Source: Halorussus salinisoli (GTDB lineage: Archaea > Halobacteriota > Halobacteria > Halobacteriales > Haladaptataceae). Taken from it: DNA of 64,000 nt. A model generated the notes under the pieces. It was not told the origin of the DNA and did not search any database. It worked only from the letters and a program-made list of their open reading frames with translations. A program made the translations under genes and the position numbers. This document shows positions 34,429-43,833 of this stretch, in pieces. The stretch covers positions 1 through 64,000 of the forward strand of contig SZNP01000008.1 in NCBI GenBank assembly GCA_005239435.1. Reading direction: 5' to 3'. The stretch's first letter is position 1; the number at the start of each line of letters is the position of its first letter.

Positions 34429-35640
34429 TTACTCGCCTTCGAGTGGCGACCCTGCGGCGTCGGGTTCGTGGCCTTCGAGGCTGATGATGTTCTCCCTCCC
34501 GACTCGGAGTTTGCTGATGTCGCCCTCTTCCTCCATCTCCGAGAGCAGCATACTGACTTTCGATTTCGACCACCCCGTCTCTTCGACGATGTTGACCTGT
34601 TTCATGCGGCCGCCGTTCTCGTCAAGGAGTTTCTTCACCCGCGCTTCGTCGGTGAGGAGTTCCTCGTCGCTGACCGACGGTTCGGTCGTCTTCGTCCCAC
34701 CGTTTCCGGCGGCCGCAGACCCACCGCCGCCGTTGCCACCGGGGTTGTCGCCGTCGCCCGAGAACGACCCGAAGTCGCCCTGCCGCCACGCGAACGCGGC
34801 CGCGAGACCGAGCAAGACGACGACCGCCGCGATGAACATCATCAACGGCGACCAGTCGTCGCCCCCGGCGGGCGGTTGCGTCGCGTTTCTCGGCGTCTCG
34901 ACCGTCGTCGCGTTTCCGTCGCTGCCGGATTCGGTCGTGGTGGTGGTCGTCGTTCCCTTCACCGGTTCGAACTTCACTCTCGGTCGCTGGTCGGTGAAGT
35001 CGCGTTCGCCCTGCCACGTCACCGACGCGCTCCCGCTGAGCGTGTCCCCCGAGGGCGTGGCGGACTGCCTCGGCTCGACCGACTGGAACCGGAGTCTGGG
35101 GCCGGTGTGGACGACCAGCGACTGGTTCGGCCCGATGTAGAGACCGCCCTCGAACACGTCGCCGATCATGATGCTCCCGCCGTCGTCTTCGGAGTAGCCG
35201 AACCCAGTCCACTGGAAGGACATCTTCACGATGCCTCGGTTGTCGTTCACGAGGCCGCCGACGTAGGCTTCCTTCGAGAAGCTCTCGGCCTTCATCACGC
35301 GGTCGGTCGTGTTGTGTCCGGCGCTCGTCAACTGGCTGGCCTGTCGCTTGAAGTTCGCGTACAGTTCGGTCGAGTTGTTGTTGAACTCGTCGGCGAACCG
35401 CCTGAACTGCTGGCGTTCGGTGTCGTTGTTGAGCGTCCGCTGGTAGGTGAACGTCCACTCCGCCGTCCCGTTCTCGTAGACGGTGATGTGGAACTCGACG
35501 CTGTCGAAGTTGTCAGTTGTGCCGAGCGTCTGCGGGGCGGCAGACACCTCCCGAGCGGATTGACTGCCCGAAACCGTCGCTACGGGGGCCGTCCCGACGA
35601 GTAACACGACTACAAGGGCGACAGCCAGCAGCCGTCTCAT
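34429..35640 (-). CDS. Membrane-anchored protein with extracellular domain and C-terminal winged helix (403 aa)
   Basis: Signal peptide MRRLLAVALVVVLLVGTAPV, an extracytoplasmic domain (about 35-250) containing WTFTYQRTLNNDTERQQFRR and GIVKMSFQWTGFGYSEDDGG, a Thr-rich linker, a transmembrane helix LMMFIAAVVVLLGLAAAFAW near 265, a Gly-rich stretch, and a cytoplasmic winged helix (TDEARVKKLLDENGGRMKQV, VEETGWSKSKVSMLLSEME). This layout is a known haloarchaeal one-component transmembrane regulator type: outside sensing coupled directly to DNA binding. The signal sensed is unknown. It is the first chromosomal gene beyond the tRNA. Confidence 0.8.
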   Translation of the reverse strand: MRRLLAVALVVVLLVGTAPVATVSGSQSAREVSAAPQTLGTTDNFDSVEFHITVYENGTAEWTFTYQRTLNNDTERQQFRRFADEFNNNSTELYANFKRQASQLTSAGHNTTDRVMKAESFSKEAYVGGLVNDNRGIVKMSFQWTGFGYSEDDGGSIMIGDVFEGGLYIGPNQSLVVHTGPRLRFQSVEPRQSATPSGDTLSGSASVTWQGERDFTDQRPRVKFEPVKGTTTTTTTESGSDGNATTVETPRNATQPPAGGDDWSPLMMFIAAVVVLLGLAAAFAWRQGDFGSFSGDGDNPGGNGGGGSAAAGNGGTKTTEPSVSDEELLTDEARVKKLLDENGGRMKQVNIVEETGWSKSKVSMLLSEMEEEGDISKLRVGRENIISLEGHEPDAAGSPLEGE

Positions 35641-35691
35641 GTACCTTAATTCTCCATTGCCCGGTATAAAAGACCTTTTGACGTGGGGCTG

Positions 35692-36846
35692 TCACCGAAC
35701 AACGGTTCCACGTCTCACGACACGTGCTGGCGATTGCCACGCAGTCACGTCGTCCAGCGGGTCGGCGTCGAGGACCACGAGGTCCGCGTGCGTGCCTTCA
35801 GCGACCGTTCCGACGCCGTCGAGTCCGAGGAGGTCCGCGGCGTTGACCGTCGCCGCCTCGAGCGCCGCTTCCTCCGAGAGACCGTGGTCGACCATGAGTT
35901 CCAGCTCCTCGGGGATGTCGCCGTGGTGGTTGAACGGCGTCCCGGCGTCGGTCCCCATGGCGATGGGAACGCCGGCGTCGAGCGCGTGGTCGAAGGCCTC
36001 GGCCCACGCGTCCTTGGCTGCTTCGGCCTTCCGAACGGCGAACTCGGGAATCCCGGCCTCGGTTCCGGCCTCGACGATTCCGTAGAGCGCCTTCGCGGTC
36101 GGCACCCAGTAGGTGCCCCGGTCGGCCATCAGTTCGGCCGCCTCGCGGTCCATGAACGTGCCGTGTTCGACGCTCGAAATCCCGGCCCGGACAGCGTTCT
36201 TGATGCCCGCGGTGCCGTGGGCGTGGGCCGCCGTGGGCACGCGCTTGGCGTTGGCCGCGTCCACGACGGCTTCGAGTTCGGCCTCGTCCAGTTCCGGCGC
36301 GCCCGTCAGCGCGCCCTCGGTGAGGACGCCGCCGGTCGCCATGCACTTCACCACGTCGGCACCGCGCTTGAGTTGCTCGCGGACCGCCTTTTTGACCTCG
36401 GCCACCCCGTCGGCCTCGCGGCCGAACCAGTGACCGTGGCCGCCGGTCATCACGACGTTCTCGCCGCAGGCGACGACTCGCGGGCCCTCCAGAACGCCGC
36501 GTTCGACCGCCGTCGCGGCGTCGAGCGCGAGCGACCCCGGCGCGCCGAGGTCCCGGACCGTCGTCACGCCCGCGTCGAGCGCGTCGCCGAGGTTGGCCGC
36601 CGCGCGGTAGGCCAGCGTGGCCTCGCTGTCGGAGTCGACCTCGCCCGGGTCGGCTCGCCCGTCCATCATCAGGTGGACGTGGGCGTCCACGAGTCCCGGC
36701 GCGACGAACTGTCCGCTCGCGTCGATCTCCTCGTCGGGGTCGTCCGACGCGTCGCCGACCGACACGATTTCGCCGTCCTCGACAGCTACGTCGGCGTCTC
36801 GGACGCCCGTCGCGTCCACGACCGTCCCGCCACGAAATACTTTCAT
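35692..36846 (-). CDS. Metal-dependent amidohydrolase family protein (384 aa)
   Basis: Amidohydrolase-superfamily landmarks: VAPGLVDAHVHLMMDG (HxH metal ligands), VTTVRDLGAPG, HAHGTAGIKNAVRAGISSVE and HGTF (further His), and AMGTDAGTPFNHHGD (metal Asp). Related to Xaa-Pro/imidazolonepropionase-like members that hydrolyse cyclic amides or dipeptides, but the substrate is not predictable. ATG at 36846 is preferred because it starts MKVFRGGTVVDATGVR, the usual opening; the earlier in-frame ATG at 37005 adds Arg-rich non-family residues. No signal peptide, so cytoplasmic. Confidence 0.85.
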   Translation of the reverse strand: MKVFRGGTVVDATGVRDADVAVEDGEIVSVGDASDDPDEEIDASGQFVAPGLVDAHVHLMMDGRADPGEVDSDSEATLAYRAAANLGDALDAGVTTVRDLGAPGSLALDAATAVERGVLEGPRVVACGENVVMTGGHGHWFGREADGVAEVKKAVREQLKRGADVVKCMATGGVLTEGALTGAPELDEAELEAVVDAANAKRVPTAAHAHGTAGIKNAVRAGISSVEHGTFMDREAAELMADRGTYWVPTAKALYGIVEAGTEAGIPEFAVRKAEAAKDAWAEAFDHALDAGVPIAMGTDAGTPFNHHGDIPEELELMVDHGLSEEAALEAATVNAADLLGLDGVGTVAEGTHADLVVLDADPLDDVTAWQSPARVVRRGTVVR

Positions 36847-37124
36847 ATCTGACTTCTTTGCCCGAGAGACCCTAAATCTCGGGGTACCGGCATCCATCCC
36901 GCCCGAACACGTCGCCGGTACAGACTCCGGTCGGCGACCGTCATCCGGAACGCACACGCGCTGACGAGGAGCTAAAAGCGAGATACATACGTTTCGTAAA
37001 GACATACAGATAACGCTAAAACGAACGTTTCTCTGGTTAGGGTGATGCTATTGTCGAGAAACAGCGGTCGTTCTGCTCGGGACCGGGGGAAAGACCCAAC
37101 CCGGTCGCCGTCGCAGGTCCCGAC

Positions 37125-37865
37125 ATGGCGAACGGCCCCCTCGACGGAAAGACGGCACTGATCACGGGCGCGAGTTCCGGCATCGGCGAAGCGACCGCCC
37201 ACGTACTGGCCCGCGACGGCGCACGGGTCGCGCTGGCGGCCCGTCGCCAAAAAGCCCTGAACGACGTGGCGGAGAAGATAGAGAGCGAGTGGGACGCCGA
37301 GACGCTGGCAGTCCAGACCAACGTCCGCAACGAAGATTCGGTCGAAGGAACGGTCGAGACGGTCCTCGCGGAGTTCGGGCGACTCGACGTGCTGGTGAAC
37401 AACGCGGGAATGGCCTGCGGCGAGTCGGTCGAGGACCTGGGAAGCGAGGAGTACCACCGGATGATGGAGACCAACGTAGACGGCGTATTCTACGCCACGC
37501 GCGCCGCGATTCCGCACCTCCGGGAGACCGAAGGCAACGTCGTCTTCGTCGGGAGTTTCGCCGGGCAGTACCCCCGACCGTTCAACCCCGTCTACGCCGC
37601 GAGCAAGTGGTGGGTCCGCGGGTTCGCCCACAGCATCGAGGGCAACGTCGGCGCGGACGGCGTGGCGGTCACGGTAGTCAATCCCTCGGAGGTCCGGACC
37701 GAGTTCGGCGGGGCCTACGGCGAATCGTTCGCCGAGCGATTCGAGGAGGGCGAAGTGACCGAACCCGAGGAAGTCGCCGAGGCCATCGCGTTCGCGGCAG
37801 AACAGGAGAAGTCCACGATAAGCGAACTCGACATCTACCGGCGCGACAAGTTCGCCGACTTCTAA
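37125..37865 (+). CDS. Short-chain dehydrogenase/reductase (246 aa)
   Basis: Classical SDR fold: TGASSGIGEA at residues 14-23 (NAD(P) loop), VLVNNAGMACG, a Ser-containing strand VVFVGSFAGQYPRP, and the catalytic YAASK. An Ala-Arg-Arg after the second strand suggests NADP preference. C-terminal YRRDKFADF is family-typical for haloarchaeal NADP-SDRs of YdfG type. It ends convergently with the FAD/Fe-S dehydrogenase, only 6 nt away. Substrate unknown. Confidence 0.88.
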   Translation: MANGPLDGKTALITGASSGIGEATAHVLARDGARVALAARRQKALNDVAEKIESEWDAETLAVQTNVRNEDSVEGTVETVLAEFGRLDVLVNNAGMACGESVEDLGSEEYHRMMETNVDGVFYATRAAIPHLRETEGNVVFVGSFAGQYPRPFNPVYAASKWWVRGFAHSIEGNVGADGVAVTVVNPSEVRTEFGGAYGESFAERFEEGEVTEPEEVAEAIAFAAEQEKSTISELDIYRRDKFADF

Positions 37866-37871
37866 GCGAAG

Positions 37872-40800
37872 TCACCGACCGGATTCGATGGCCTCGGCCA
37901 CCTTCTCGATGGGATGCGGTGGCTCGCCCCGAACCTCCTCCCAGTCGCCGAGTTGCGCCCGGCAGGACGCGCCGGGCGCGACCACCTGCTCGCCGTCGCT
38001 GTCCGCGACCTGTTCGAAGAGAATATCGCCGATTTTCCGACTCATCGAGTAGTGTTCGGCCTCGTACCCGAAGCTACCGGCCATGCCGCAACAGCCAGAG
38101 TCGAGGGCGTCCACCTCGTAGCCCGCGTCGCGGAGGACGCTGGCGGCGTGGCTCTCCTTCTTCGTCGCTTTCTGGTGGCAGTGGCCGTGGTAGGTGAGGG
38201 TCTCGTCGGACGCGTCGAACGCGAGGTCCAGGTCGAAGGTGTCGAGATACTCGCAGATGGCGTAGGTGTTGACGGCCACGCGCTCGACGGAAGTGGCGAG
38301 GTTCGAGTCCACCTCGGTGTCCGCCGACCCTTCCCCGTCGGCTTCCAGTCCGGCCTCGGGGTCGGCGGTTCGGGGTTCGGTGTACTGTTCGCCGGAGCGA
38401 CTGGCTTCCGGCCCCTTCTCCCCGCCGAGCAGGTCGAGGTAGTCCGACTGAATCATCACGGCGTCTGAGGGTTCGACGACCACCACGTCCCACCCGTCGC
38501 GCACGCGCGGCGCGAGTGCATTCACGTTGGTCCGGGCGCGCTCTCGCGAGGTGTTCAGAAACCCCTTCGAGTGGGCGGGCCGCCCGCTGTCGGTCACGTC
38601 GTCGGGAATCATGACGTGGACGCCCGCCGATTCGAGGACGCGGACCGCGGCCTTGCCCGCCTCCGGGTGGTTGTAGTTGGTGTAGGCGTCGGGGAAGAGC
38701 GCGACTCTCCGGGTCGCCTCGGTCTCGGAAACTCGGGGGCCGCCGCGCGCCTCGAACCAGTCCACGAGGCTCTCGCGGTGGAAGGTGGGCAGGCTTCGCT
38801 CGCGGGCGATGCCGAGGGTCTTCTCCATCAGGGTGCGCGCGCCCGGCACTTCGCTCGCCCAGTTCGAGAGCGGTGCGAGCGCGCTTCCGACCTTCGAGAA
38901 CGTGCCGACGTTGGCGAAGAGTCGTTCGCGCAGGCCCGTGCCGTGGCGCTGGTGGTACTCGTGTTCGATTTCGGCCTTGAGTTTGGCCACGTCCACCTCG
39001 CTCGGGCAGTCGCGGGCACAGCCCTTACAGCCGATACAGAGGTCCATCACCTCGGCCATGAACTCCACGTCGAACTGCTCGTCCTCGGGGAGAGCTCCCG
39101 ACATGGCCTGCCGGAGCATGTTCGCCCGGCCCCGGGTGGACGTGACCTCCTCGTCGGCCGCGCGGTAGGTCGGGCACATCACGCCGCCGGTGGTGGATTG
39201 GTCGCCGCGACAGCCACCGCACCCGTGGCAGAGTTCGACCATGCCCCGAAAGCCGTTCTCGTTCTCCCAGTTCAGTTCCGGACCGAACCCGGCCGAGAAC
39301 TCGTAGTCGGGGTCGAACCGGAGGTTCTCGGTCATGTCGTGGTCGCCGCAGACGTTGCCCGGGTTCAGGAGCCAATCGGGGTCGAACGCGGTCTTGAGGT
39401 CGCGGAAGACCTGCCAGACCTCCTCGCCGTACAGCTTTCGGTTCCACTGGGTCCGGGCGCGGCCGTCGCCGTGTTCGCCCGACACCGACCCGCCGTACTC
39501 GACCACGAGGTCGGTGGCTTCGTCGGCGATGGCCTCCATCTGGTTTACTCCGGCCGGACTCTTGGTGTCCACGAGCGGTCGGATGTGGAGACACCCCGGC
39601 CCGGCGTGGGCGTAGAAACTGGCGAAGGTGTCGTTGTCCTCCAAGACCTGTTGGAAGTCGGCGACGTACTCCGGTAGGTTCTCGGGCGGCACCGCGGCGT
39701 CTTCGATGAACGAGATGTGCTTGGCGTCCGAGGTCCGCGAGAGGAGGATGGGAAGTCCGGACTTTCGCAACTTCCAGAACCGGGCGCACTCGGCGTCGTC
39801 GTGGGCCTCCAACGCCTCGAAGGCGAGTTCTCCCTCTCGGTCGTCGAGCAGGTCGGCCACCTTCTCGCGTCCCGCCGCGTCGTCCTCGGCGTAGAACTCC
39901 ACGAGCAAGACCGAATCCGTGCCCTCGGGGAGCATCCCCACCACGTCGGCGAACTCCTCGGTGTCGCGCGCGAGGTCGACGAGGACGTCGTCCAGCACCT
40001 CGACCGCGGCGGGGTCGTGGTCGAGGATGGGAGCAACGTCTTCCATCGCGTCGAGCAGGTCACGGTACGCGAAGAGGGCCATCGACTTGGTCTCGGGGAC
40101 CGGTTCGAGTCCGATTTCGGCCTCCGTGACGATGGCGAGGGTACCCTCGCTCCCGGCGAGCAGTCGCGCGAGGTTGACGGTGCCGGACTCGGCTTCGTCC
40201 GCGAGGCGGTCCAGGTTGTACCCCGAGACGTTCCGCTTGAGTCGGGGGTACGCCGCGTCGATAGCTTCTCGCTCCTCGTCCACGATTCGGGCGACCTCGG
40301 CGTAGATACTGGCCTCCAGGTCTCCCCGAGGGTCGCCCTGCTCGCGGAGTTCGTCTGTGTCTACCTCGCCGAAGGTGGTCACGGTGCCGTCGGCGAGGAC
40401 GACCTCGCACTCCTCGACGTAGGCGTCGGTCTTGCCGTACTTCAGGGAGTGTGCGCCGGTCGAGTTGTTGCCGATTGCGCCGCCGAGCGCCGACTTGTCG
40501 CCCCACGCGGGGTCGGGCGCGAACTTCAGACCGTGAGGTGCGAGTTCCTCGTTCAGTTCGCCCAGAACCGTGCCGGACTGGGCGCGGGCGGTCGGGTTCT
40601 CGCCGTCCGGACTCACCTCCAGCACGGCGTCCATGTACCGGGTGAAATCCAGGACCACGGCCTCGTTGACGGCCTGTCCTGCGAGACTCGTCCCGCCGCC
40701 ACGGGGGAGGACAGGAATCCCGCGCGCGGCGCAGTACTCCATCACCGCCGCCACGTCGTCGGTGTCGGTGGGGAAGACGACTCCGATGGGCGTCACCTCG

Positions 40801-40973
40801 TAGGCACTGGCGTCGGTCGCGTAGAGCTGTCGAGAGTAACTGTCGAAGCGCACGTCGCCGTCCACGAGACCTTGCAAGTCCGAGACCAACCCCGAGCGCG
40901 CCACCTCGTCGGACTGGTAGTCGTAGTCCGCGCGGGCGTCTCGCGCCGGGTCTCCCACGTCGTGCGTAGCCAT
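37872..40973 (-). CDS. FAD-linked oxidase fused to Fe-S/CCG protein (GlcD-GlpC type, 1033 aa)
   Basis: A two-part dehydrogenase of the D-2-hydroxyacid type. Residues about 50-540 are an FAD_binding_4 domain (VLPRGGGTSLAGQAVNEAVV) plus FAD-oxidase C-terminal domain. Residues about 575-650 hold two Cys-rich iron-sulfur motifs (CHGCGGCRGDQ and CIGCKGCARDCP). The end carries CCG-type heterodisulfide-reductase-like motifs, with CCGMAGSFGYE near residue 960. Electrons from D-lactate, glycolate or D-2-hydroxyglutarate would pass to the respiratory chain. ATG at 40973 (MATHDVGD) is chosen over the Arg-rich upstream extension. The substrate is inferred from family only. Confidence 0.9.
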   Translation of the reverse strand: MATHDVGDPARDARADYDYQSDEVARSGLVSDLQGLVDGDVRFDSYSRQLYATDASAYEVTPIGVVFPTDTDDVAAVMEYCAARGIPVLPRGGGTSLAGQAVNEAVVLDFTRYMDAVLEVSPDGENPTARAQSGTVLGELNEELAPHGLKFAPDPAWGDKSALGGAIGNNSTGAHSLKYGKTDAYVEECEVVLADGTVTTFGEVDTDELREQGDPRGDLEASIYAEVARIVDEEREAIDAAYPRLKRNVSGYNLDRLADEAESGTVNLARLLAGSEGTLAIVTEAEIGLEPVPETKSMALFAYRDLLDAMEDVAPILDHDPAAVEVLDDVLVDLARDTEEFADVVGMLPEGTDSVLLVEFYAEDDAAGREKVADLLDDREGELAFEALEAHDDAECARFWKLRKSGLPILLSRTSDAKHISFIEDAAVPPENLPEYVADFQQVLEDNDTFASFYAHAGPGCLHIRPLVDTKSPAGVNQMEAIADEATDLVVEYGGSVSGEHGDGRARTQWNRKLYGEEVWQVFRDLKTAFDPDWLLNPGNVCGDHDMTENLRFDPDYEFSAGFGPELNWENENGFRGMVELCHGCGGCRGDQSTTGGVMCPTYRAADEEVTSTRGRANMLRQAMSGALPEDEQFDVEFMAEVMDLCIGCKGCARDCPSEVDVAKLKAEIEHEYHQRHGTGLRERLFANVGTFSKVGSALAPLSNWASEVPGARTLMEKTLGIARERSLPTFHRESLVDWFEARGGPRVSETEATRRVALFPDAYTNYNHPEAGKAAVRVLESAGVHVMIPDDVTDSGRPAHSKGFLNTSRERARTNVNALAPRVRDGWDVVVVEPSDAVMIQSDYLDLLGGEKGPEASRSGEQYTEPRTADPEAGLEADGEGSADTEVDSNLATSVERVAVNTYAICEYLDTFDLDLAFDASDETLTYHGHCHQKATKKESHAASVLRDAGYEVDALDSGCCGMAGSFGYEAEHYSMSRKIGDILFEQVADSDGEQVVAPGASCRAQLGDWEEVRGEPPHPIEKVAEAIESGR

Positions 40974-41213
40974 ACCGCGAGATACGGACGGGAGGCCGAA
41001 AAGTGGTGCGTTCGGACGGAGCGCGTCGGTCGGAGAGGTGGGAGGCCCGCAGTCGCCGTGCAGTGCGGTGCTGTGCCGTGAGGTGCTGAACCGTACGGTT
41101 GCGGTCTTCAGTGGCTCACGGAGGCACTCGGTCAATCAAACCAATAAATTCGTTCGATAATGATACTATATTTGTCTTTGACAACGGTATAGAGAGTAGA
41201 AGAAAACAAATTC

Positions 41214-42275
41214 TTAGTCGTCCGCGGGACCGACCGACCCCGACCACGCGCCTTCGCTCGCGTCCGAGTCGCCGGACGAGTCCTCACGTCCGAACGACGG
41301 TCGAATCGACGTCACGGAGTCCGGAAACGGAACCCGTTCCGCGAAGTCCGACGACCGAACCGTCGCCACGAGGGTCCGCATCGCGTTGCGGTTCAGGACC
41401 GCGAATCCGGCGAAGATGGCGGCGAAGCCGACCAGCGTCGAGGACGACACCAGCTCGCCCAGTACGGCCCAACTCACGAGGGTCGCCACGACCGGTTCGA
41501 GGTAGCCGACGAGGTGGAGTTTCGTCGGGCCGATCTGTTCGAGTAGTCGGAAGTAGAGCAGGAACGCCACGACGCCCGAGAGGAGCGTGAGGTAGGCGAA
41601 CGACGCCAGCGCGGTGGGCGTCAACTGAATCGCCGACAGCGACTCGCCGCGGAGCGCGCCCGCGGCGAATAGCAGGCCCGAACCGCCGAGCATCGCCCAC
41701 GCCTGCAGCGACGCGGCGGGCAGGTCGGTCCGGAGCGGTCGGGTCAGAACCGCGCCGAGCGCGAAGCAGACTCCGCCGAGGAAGACGAGACCGACGCCCA
41801 CGACGTTGGCCGAGAGCGCGTTCGTGGGGTTCAGGCCCGCGACGACGGCCACGCCGCCGATGCCGAGCGCGAAGCCGACTCCTTTGGCGAGGGTCAGACG
41901 CTCGTCCAGCACCACGGCCGCGAAACCGGCGGTCAGGACCGGCGAGAGGCTGACCACGACGGCCGCAATCGCGCCCGAGACGTGGCGTTCGCCGAGGTAG
42001 AGCAGACCGTGGTAGCCCGCGATGACGAGCGCGCCGACCACGGTGACGGCGAGGTACTCCCCGCGAGCGCGCGGCCGCCAGTGGTCGGTCGTGACCGCGG
42101 CGTATCCCAAGATGACCGCACCCGCGACGGCGTACCGGACGCCAGCGAACACCATCGGTGGGAAGTAGTGGAGACCGACTTCAATGGCGACGAACGACCC
42201 GCCCCAGAGCGTTGCAAGCAATACGAACATCAGGGGAGAGAGTGGGACTTTACTCTCGATATATTCCGAAATCAT
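41214..42275 (-). CDS. DMT-superfamily transporter with two EamA domains (353 aa)
   Basis: Ten transmembrane segments in two repeats: PLMFVLLATLWGGSFVAIEV at the start, SAIAAVVVSLSPVLTAGFAA-like central helices, and the second repeat from SANVVGVGLVFLGGVCFALG to STLVGFAAIFAGFAVLNRNA. The C-terminal 60 residues are cytoplasmic and acidic. Family members export amino acids or other small metabolites. The divergent Lrp-like gene starts 217 nt away and may control it, which would suit an amino-acid exporter (inference). Confidence 0.85.
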   Translation of the reverse strand: MISEYIESKVPLSPLMFVLLATLWGGSFVAIEVGLHYFPPMVFAGVRYAVAGAVILGYAAVTTDHWRPRARGEYLAVTVVGALVIAGYHGLLYLGERHVSGAIAAVVVSLSPVLTAGFAAVVLDERLTLAKGVGFALGIGGVAVVAGLNPTNALSANVVGVGLVFLGGVCFALGAVLTRPLRTDLPAASLQAWAMLGGSGLLFAAGALRGESLSAIQLTPTALASFAYLTLLSGVVAFLLYFRLLEQIGPTKLHLVGYLEPVVATLVSWAVLGELVSSSTLVGFAAIFAGFAVLNRNAMRTLVATVRSSDFAERVPFPDSVTSIRPSFGREDSSGDSDASEGAWSGSVGPADD

Positions 42276-42456
42276 GTTTCTGTTACAACCGTCTGGGTTT
42301 CGTGGCCTTAAACCCTTCTACAAGAGAGCCCGATTTACTCGGATAGAAGACAATCATATCCCCGGGGTTCGGAGAGAATGTTCTATCAACCGCTACAGTT
42401 AGACTTCTGTTGGTGAAAATCTGTTCGTCGCTGTCGGCCGTCGCACGAACAAAACC

Positions 42457-42470
42457 GACGTTAAGTAGGC
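42457..42470 (+). promoter_or_regulatory. TATA-like box before the Lrp-type gene
   Basis: GTTAAGTA centred near 42463, 29 nt before the ATG at 42492, the spacing of a leaderless haloarchaeal transcript. Confidence 0.4.
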
Positions 42471-42491
42471 GGGGGCGTAACGTCAACGACG

Positions 42492-42977
42492 ATGGACGAG
42501 CGCGACGTGACCATTCTGAAGGCCATCGCCGACCTCGGGACCGGAAGCCCCGAGAAGTTGAGCGAGGAGACCGACATTCCGGTCTCGACTATCCACTACC
42601 GCCTCAACAACCTCCGCGAGGCGGGCATCATCAAAAACGACCTCTACGACGTCGACTTGGAGGAGGCGGGACTCGGCGTCACGGTCCTCGTGGAGGTGCT
42701 GGCCGACTACAGCGACTCCTACGAGGAGTTCGGCGAGAAACTACTGGAGGTCGAGGGCGTCACCCAGGCGTACTTCGCCATGGGCGAGACTGACTTCATC
42801 GTCGTCGCACGCCTCCCCGACAGCGACGCGGTCGAACGCCTCATCAGCGACTTCGAGGCCATCGAGGGCGTCGAGCGAACGAACTCGACGTTCGTCATCT
42901 CGTCGCTTCGGGACACCGACAACCCGCTGGAGAGTTACAGTCTGGAGACGCTGGTCGAGGAACTGGCCGACGAGTAA
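42492..42977 (+). CDS. Lrp/AsnC-family regulator (161 aa)
   Basis: HTH of Lrp type (MDERDVTILKAIADLGTGSP, then STIHYRLNNLREAGIIKND) followed by a RAM-like ligand domain (TQAYFAMGETDFIVVARLPD and GVERTNSTFVISSLR). ATG at 42492. It faces away from the EamA transporter, and its stop is 13 nt from the stop of thyX. Likely senses an amino acid or nucleotide; the ligand is unknown. Confidence 0.88.
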   Translation: MDERDVTILKAIADLGTGSPEKLSEETDIPVSTIHYRLNNLREAGIIKNDLYDVDLEEAGLGVTVLVEVLADYSDSYEEFGEKLLEVEGVTQAYFAMGETDFIVVARLPDSDAVERLISDFEAIEGVERTNSTFVISSLRDTDNPLESYSLETLVEELADE

Positions 42978-42990
42978 TGTAGACGACGGA

Positions 42991-43734
42991 TTAGGGCGCG
43001 AGTCTGTTCTTCCGGTTCTTCATGTTCTCCTCGTAGTACTCGAAGGTGACGGGGCACCACTCCTTCGCCAAGTCGAGGACCTTCTCCGTCATCTCTCGAA
43101 TCTCCCACTGGGCGTCTGCCGCCGCGCGCATGTCGGCGACGTGCATGAGCATCCGGGCGTTCATCGACATCACCATGTTGACCTCCGTTCCGATGGGGAG
43201 GACGAATCGGGCGTCTTCGGGCGGCATCCCGAGTTCGAGTAGTTCCTGGTAGTCCTCGACAGAGCGCTTGACGGACTCCTGGAAGATCGCTTTGCGCTTT
43301 TCCACCGTCTCTTCGTCCACTGCGCCGCCCTCCTGGTTCCGGCCGATCCAGTCGGGGTCTTCGGCCGACGGTGGCGTGACGACCATCTCGCCCTCGGCCA
43401 CGTCCTCGGGGTCCACGTCGTCGAACGAGACGTAGCGCATCGACTGGACGTCGAAACTGACGTGCCTGTGACGGGTGATCTGAGCCATGCAGGACCGACT
43501 GATACCCTTTACCGCGAAGGTGGCTTGCGGGTGTTCGAAGGGTCCGAAGTGGCCGTGGTCGAGGAGGTGACCGATGAGGGTCTCTTTCTTTTCTCCGATA
43601 GTCTCCCCTTCGATGGACTCCATCGTCTCCTCGAACGATTTGTCTCCGACGAACTCCTCCATGTAGTCGTTGCGCGCCGCCGAACAGATGACCTCTTCCG
43701 GGTCGTCCGTGGCTTCCAGCAGTTGGACCTCCAT
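42991..43734 (-). CDS. thyX: FAD-dependent thymidylate synthase ThyX (247 aa)
   Basis: Makes dTMP from dUMP using methylene-tetrahydrofolate and reduced FAD. The ThyX motif RHRHVSFDVQSMR (RHR-x7-S) is present, along with HFGPFEHPQATFAVKG and the C-terminal NARMLMHVADMRAAADAQWE. ATG at 43734 starts MEVQLLEATDDPEEVI; residues encoded upstream are shadow. It shares a 99-nt divergent promoter region with the MBL gene. No ThyA was seen in the window, so this may be the organism's dTMP source. Confidence 0.93.
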   Translation of the reverse strand: MEVQLLEATDDPEEVICSAARNDYMEEFVGDKSFEETMESIEGETIGEKKETLIGHLLDHGHFGPFEHPQATFAVKGISRSCMAQITRHRHVSFDVQSMRYVSFDDVDPEDVAEGEMVVTPPSAEDPDWIGRNQEGGAVDEETVEKRKAIFQESVKRSVEDYQELLELGMPPEDARFVLPIGTEVNMVMSMNARMLMHVADMRAAADAQWEIREMTEKVLDLAKEWCPVTFEYYEENMKNRKNRLAP

Positions 43735-43757
43735 GGGTGTGACGAGTACGGCCCGAC

Positions 43758-43768
43758 TACATAAATTG
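43758..43768 (-). promoter_or_regulatory. TATA box for thyX
   Basis: Minus strand CAATTTATGTAG, about 29 nt before the thyX ATG; predicts a leaderless mRNA. Confidence 0.5.
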
Positions 43769-43833
43769 ACCCATCGTTCGGCTACCGAACTGACAACGAC
43801 ACCCACAAACCCTTCCCACTCCAACTGGCCCGC

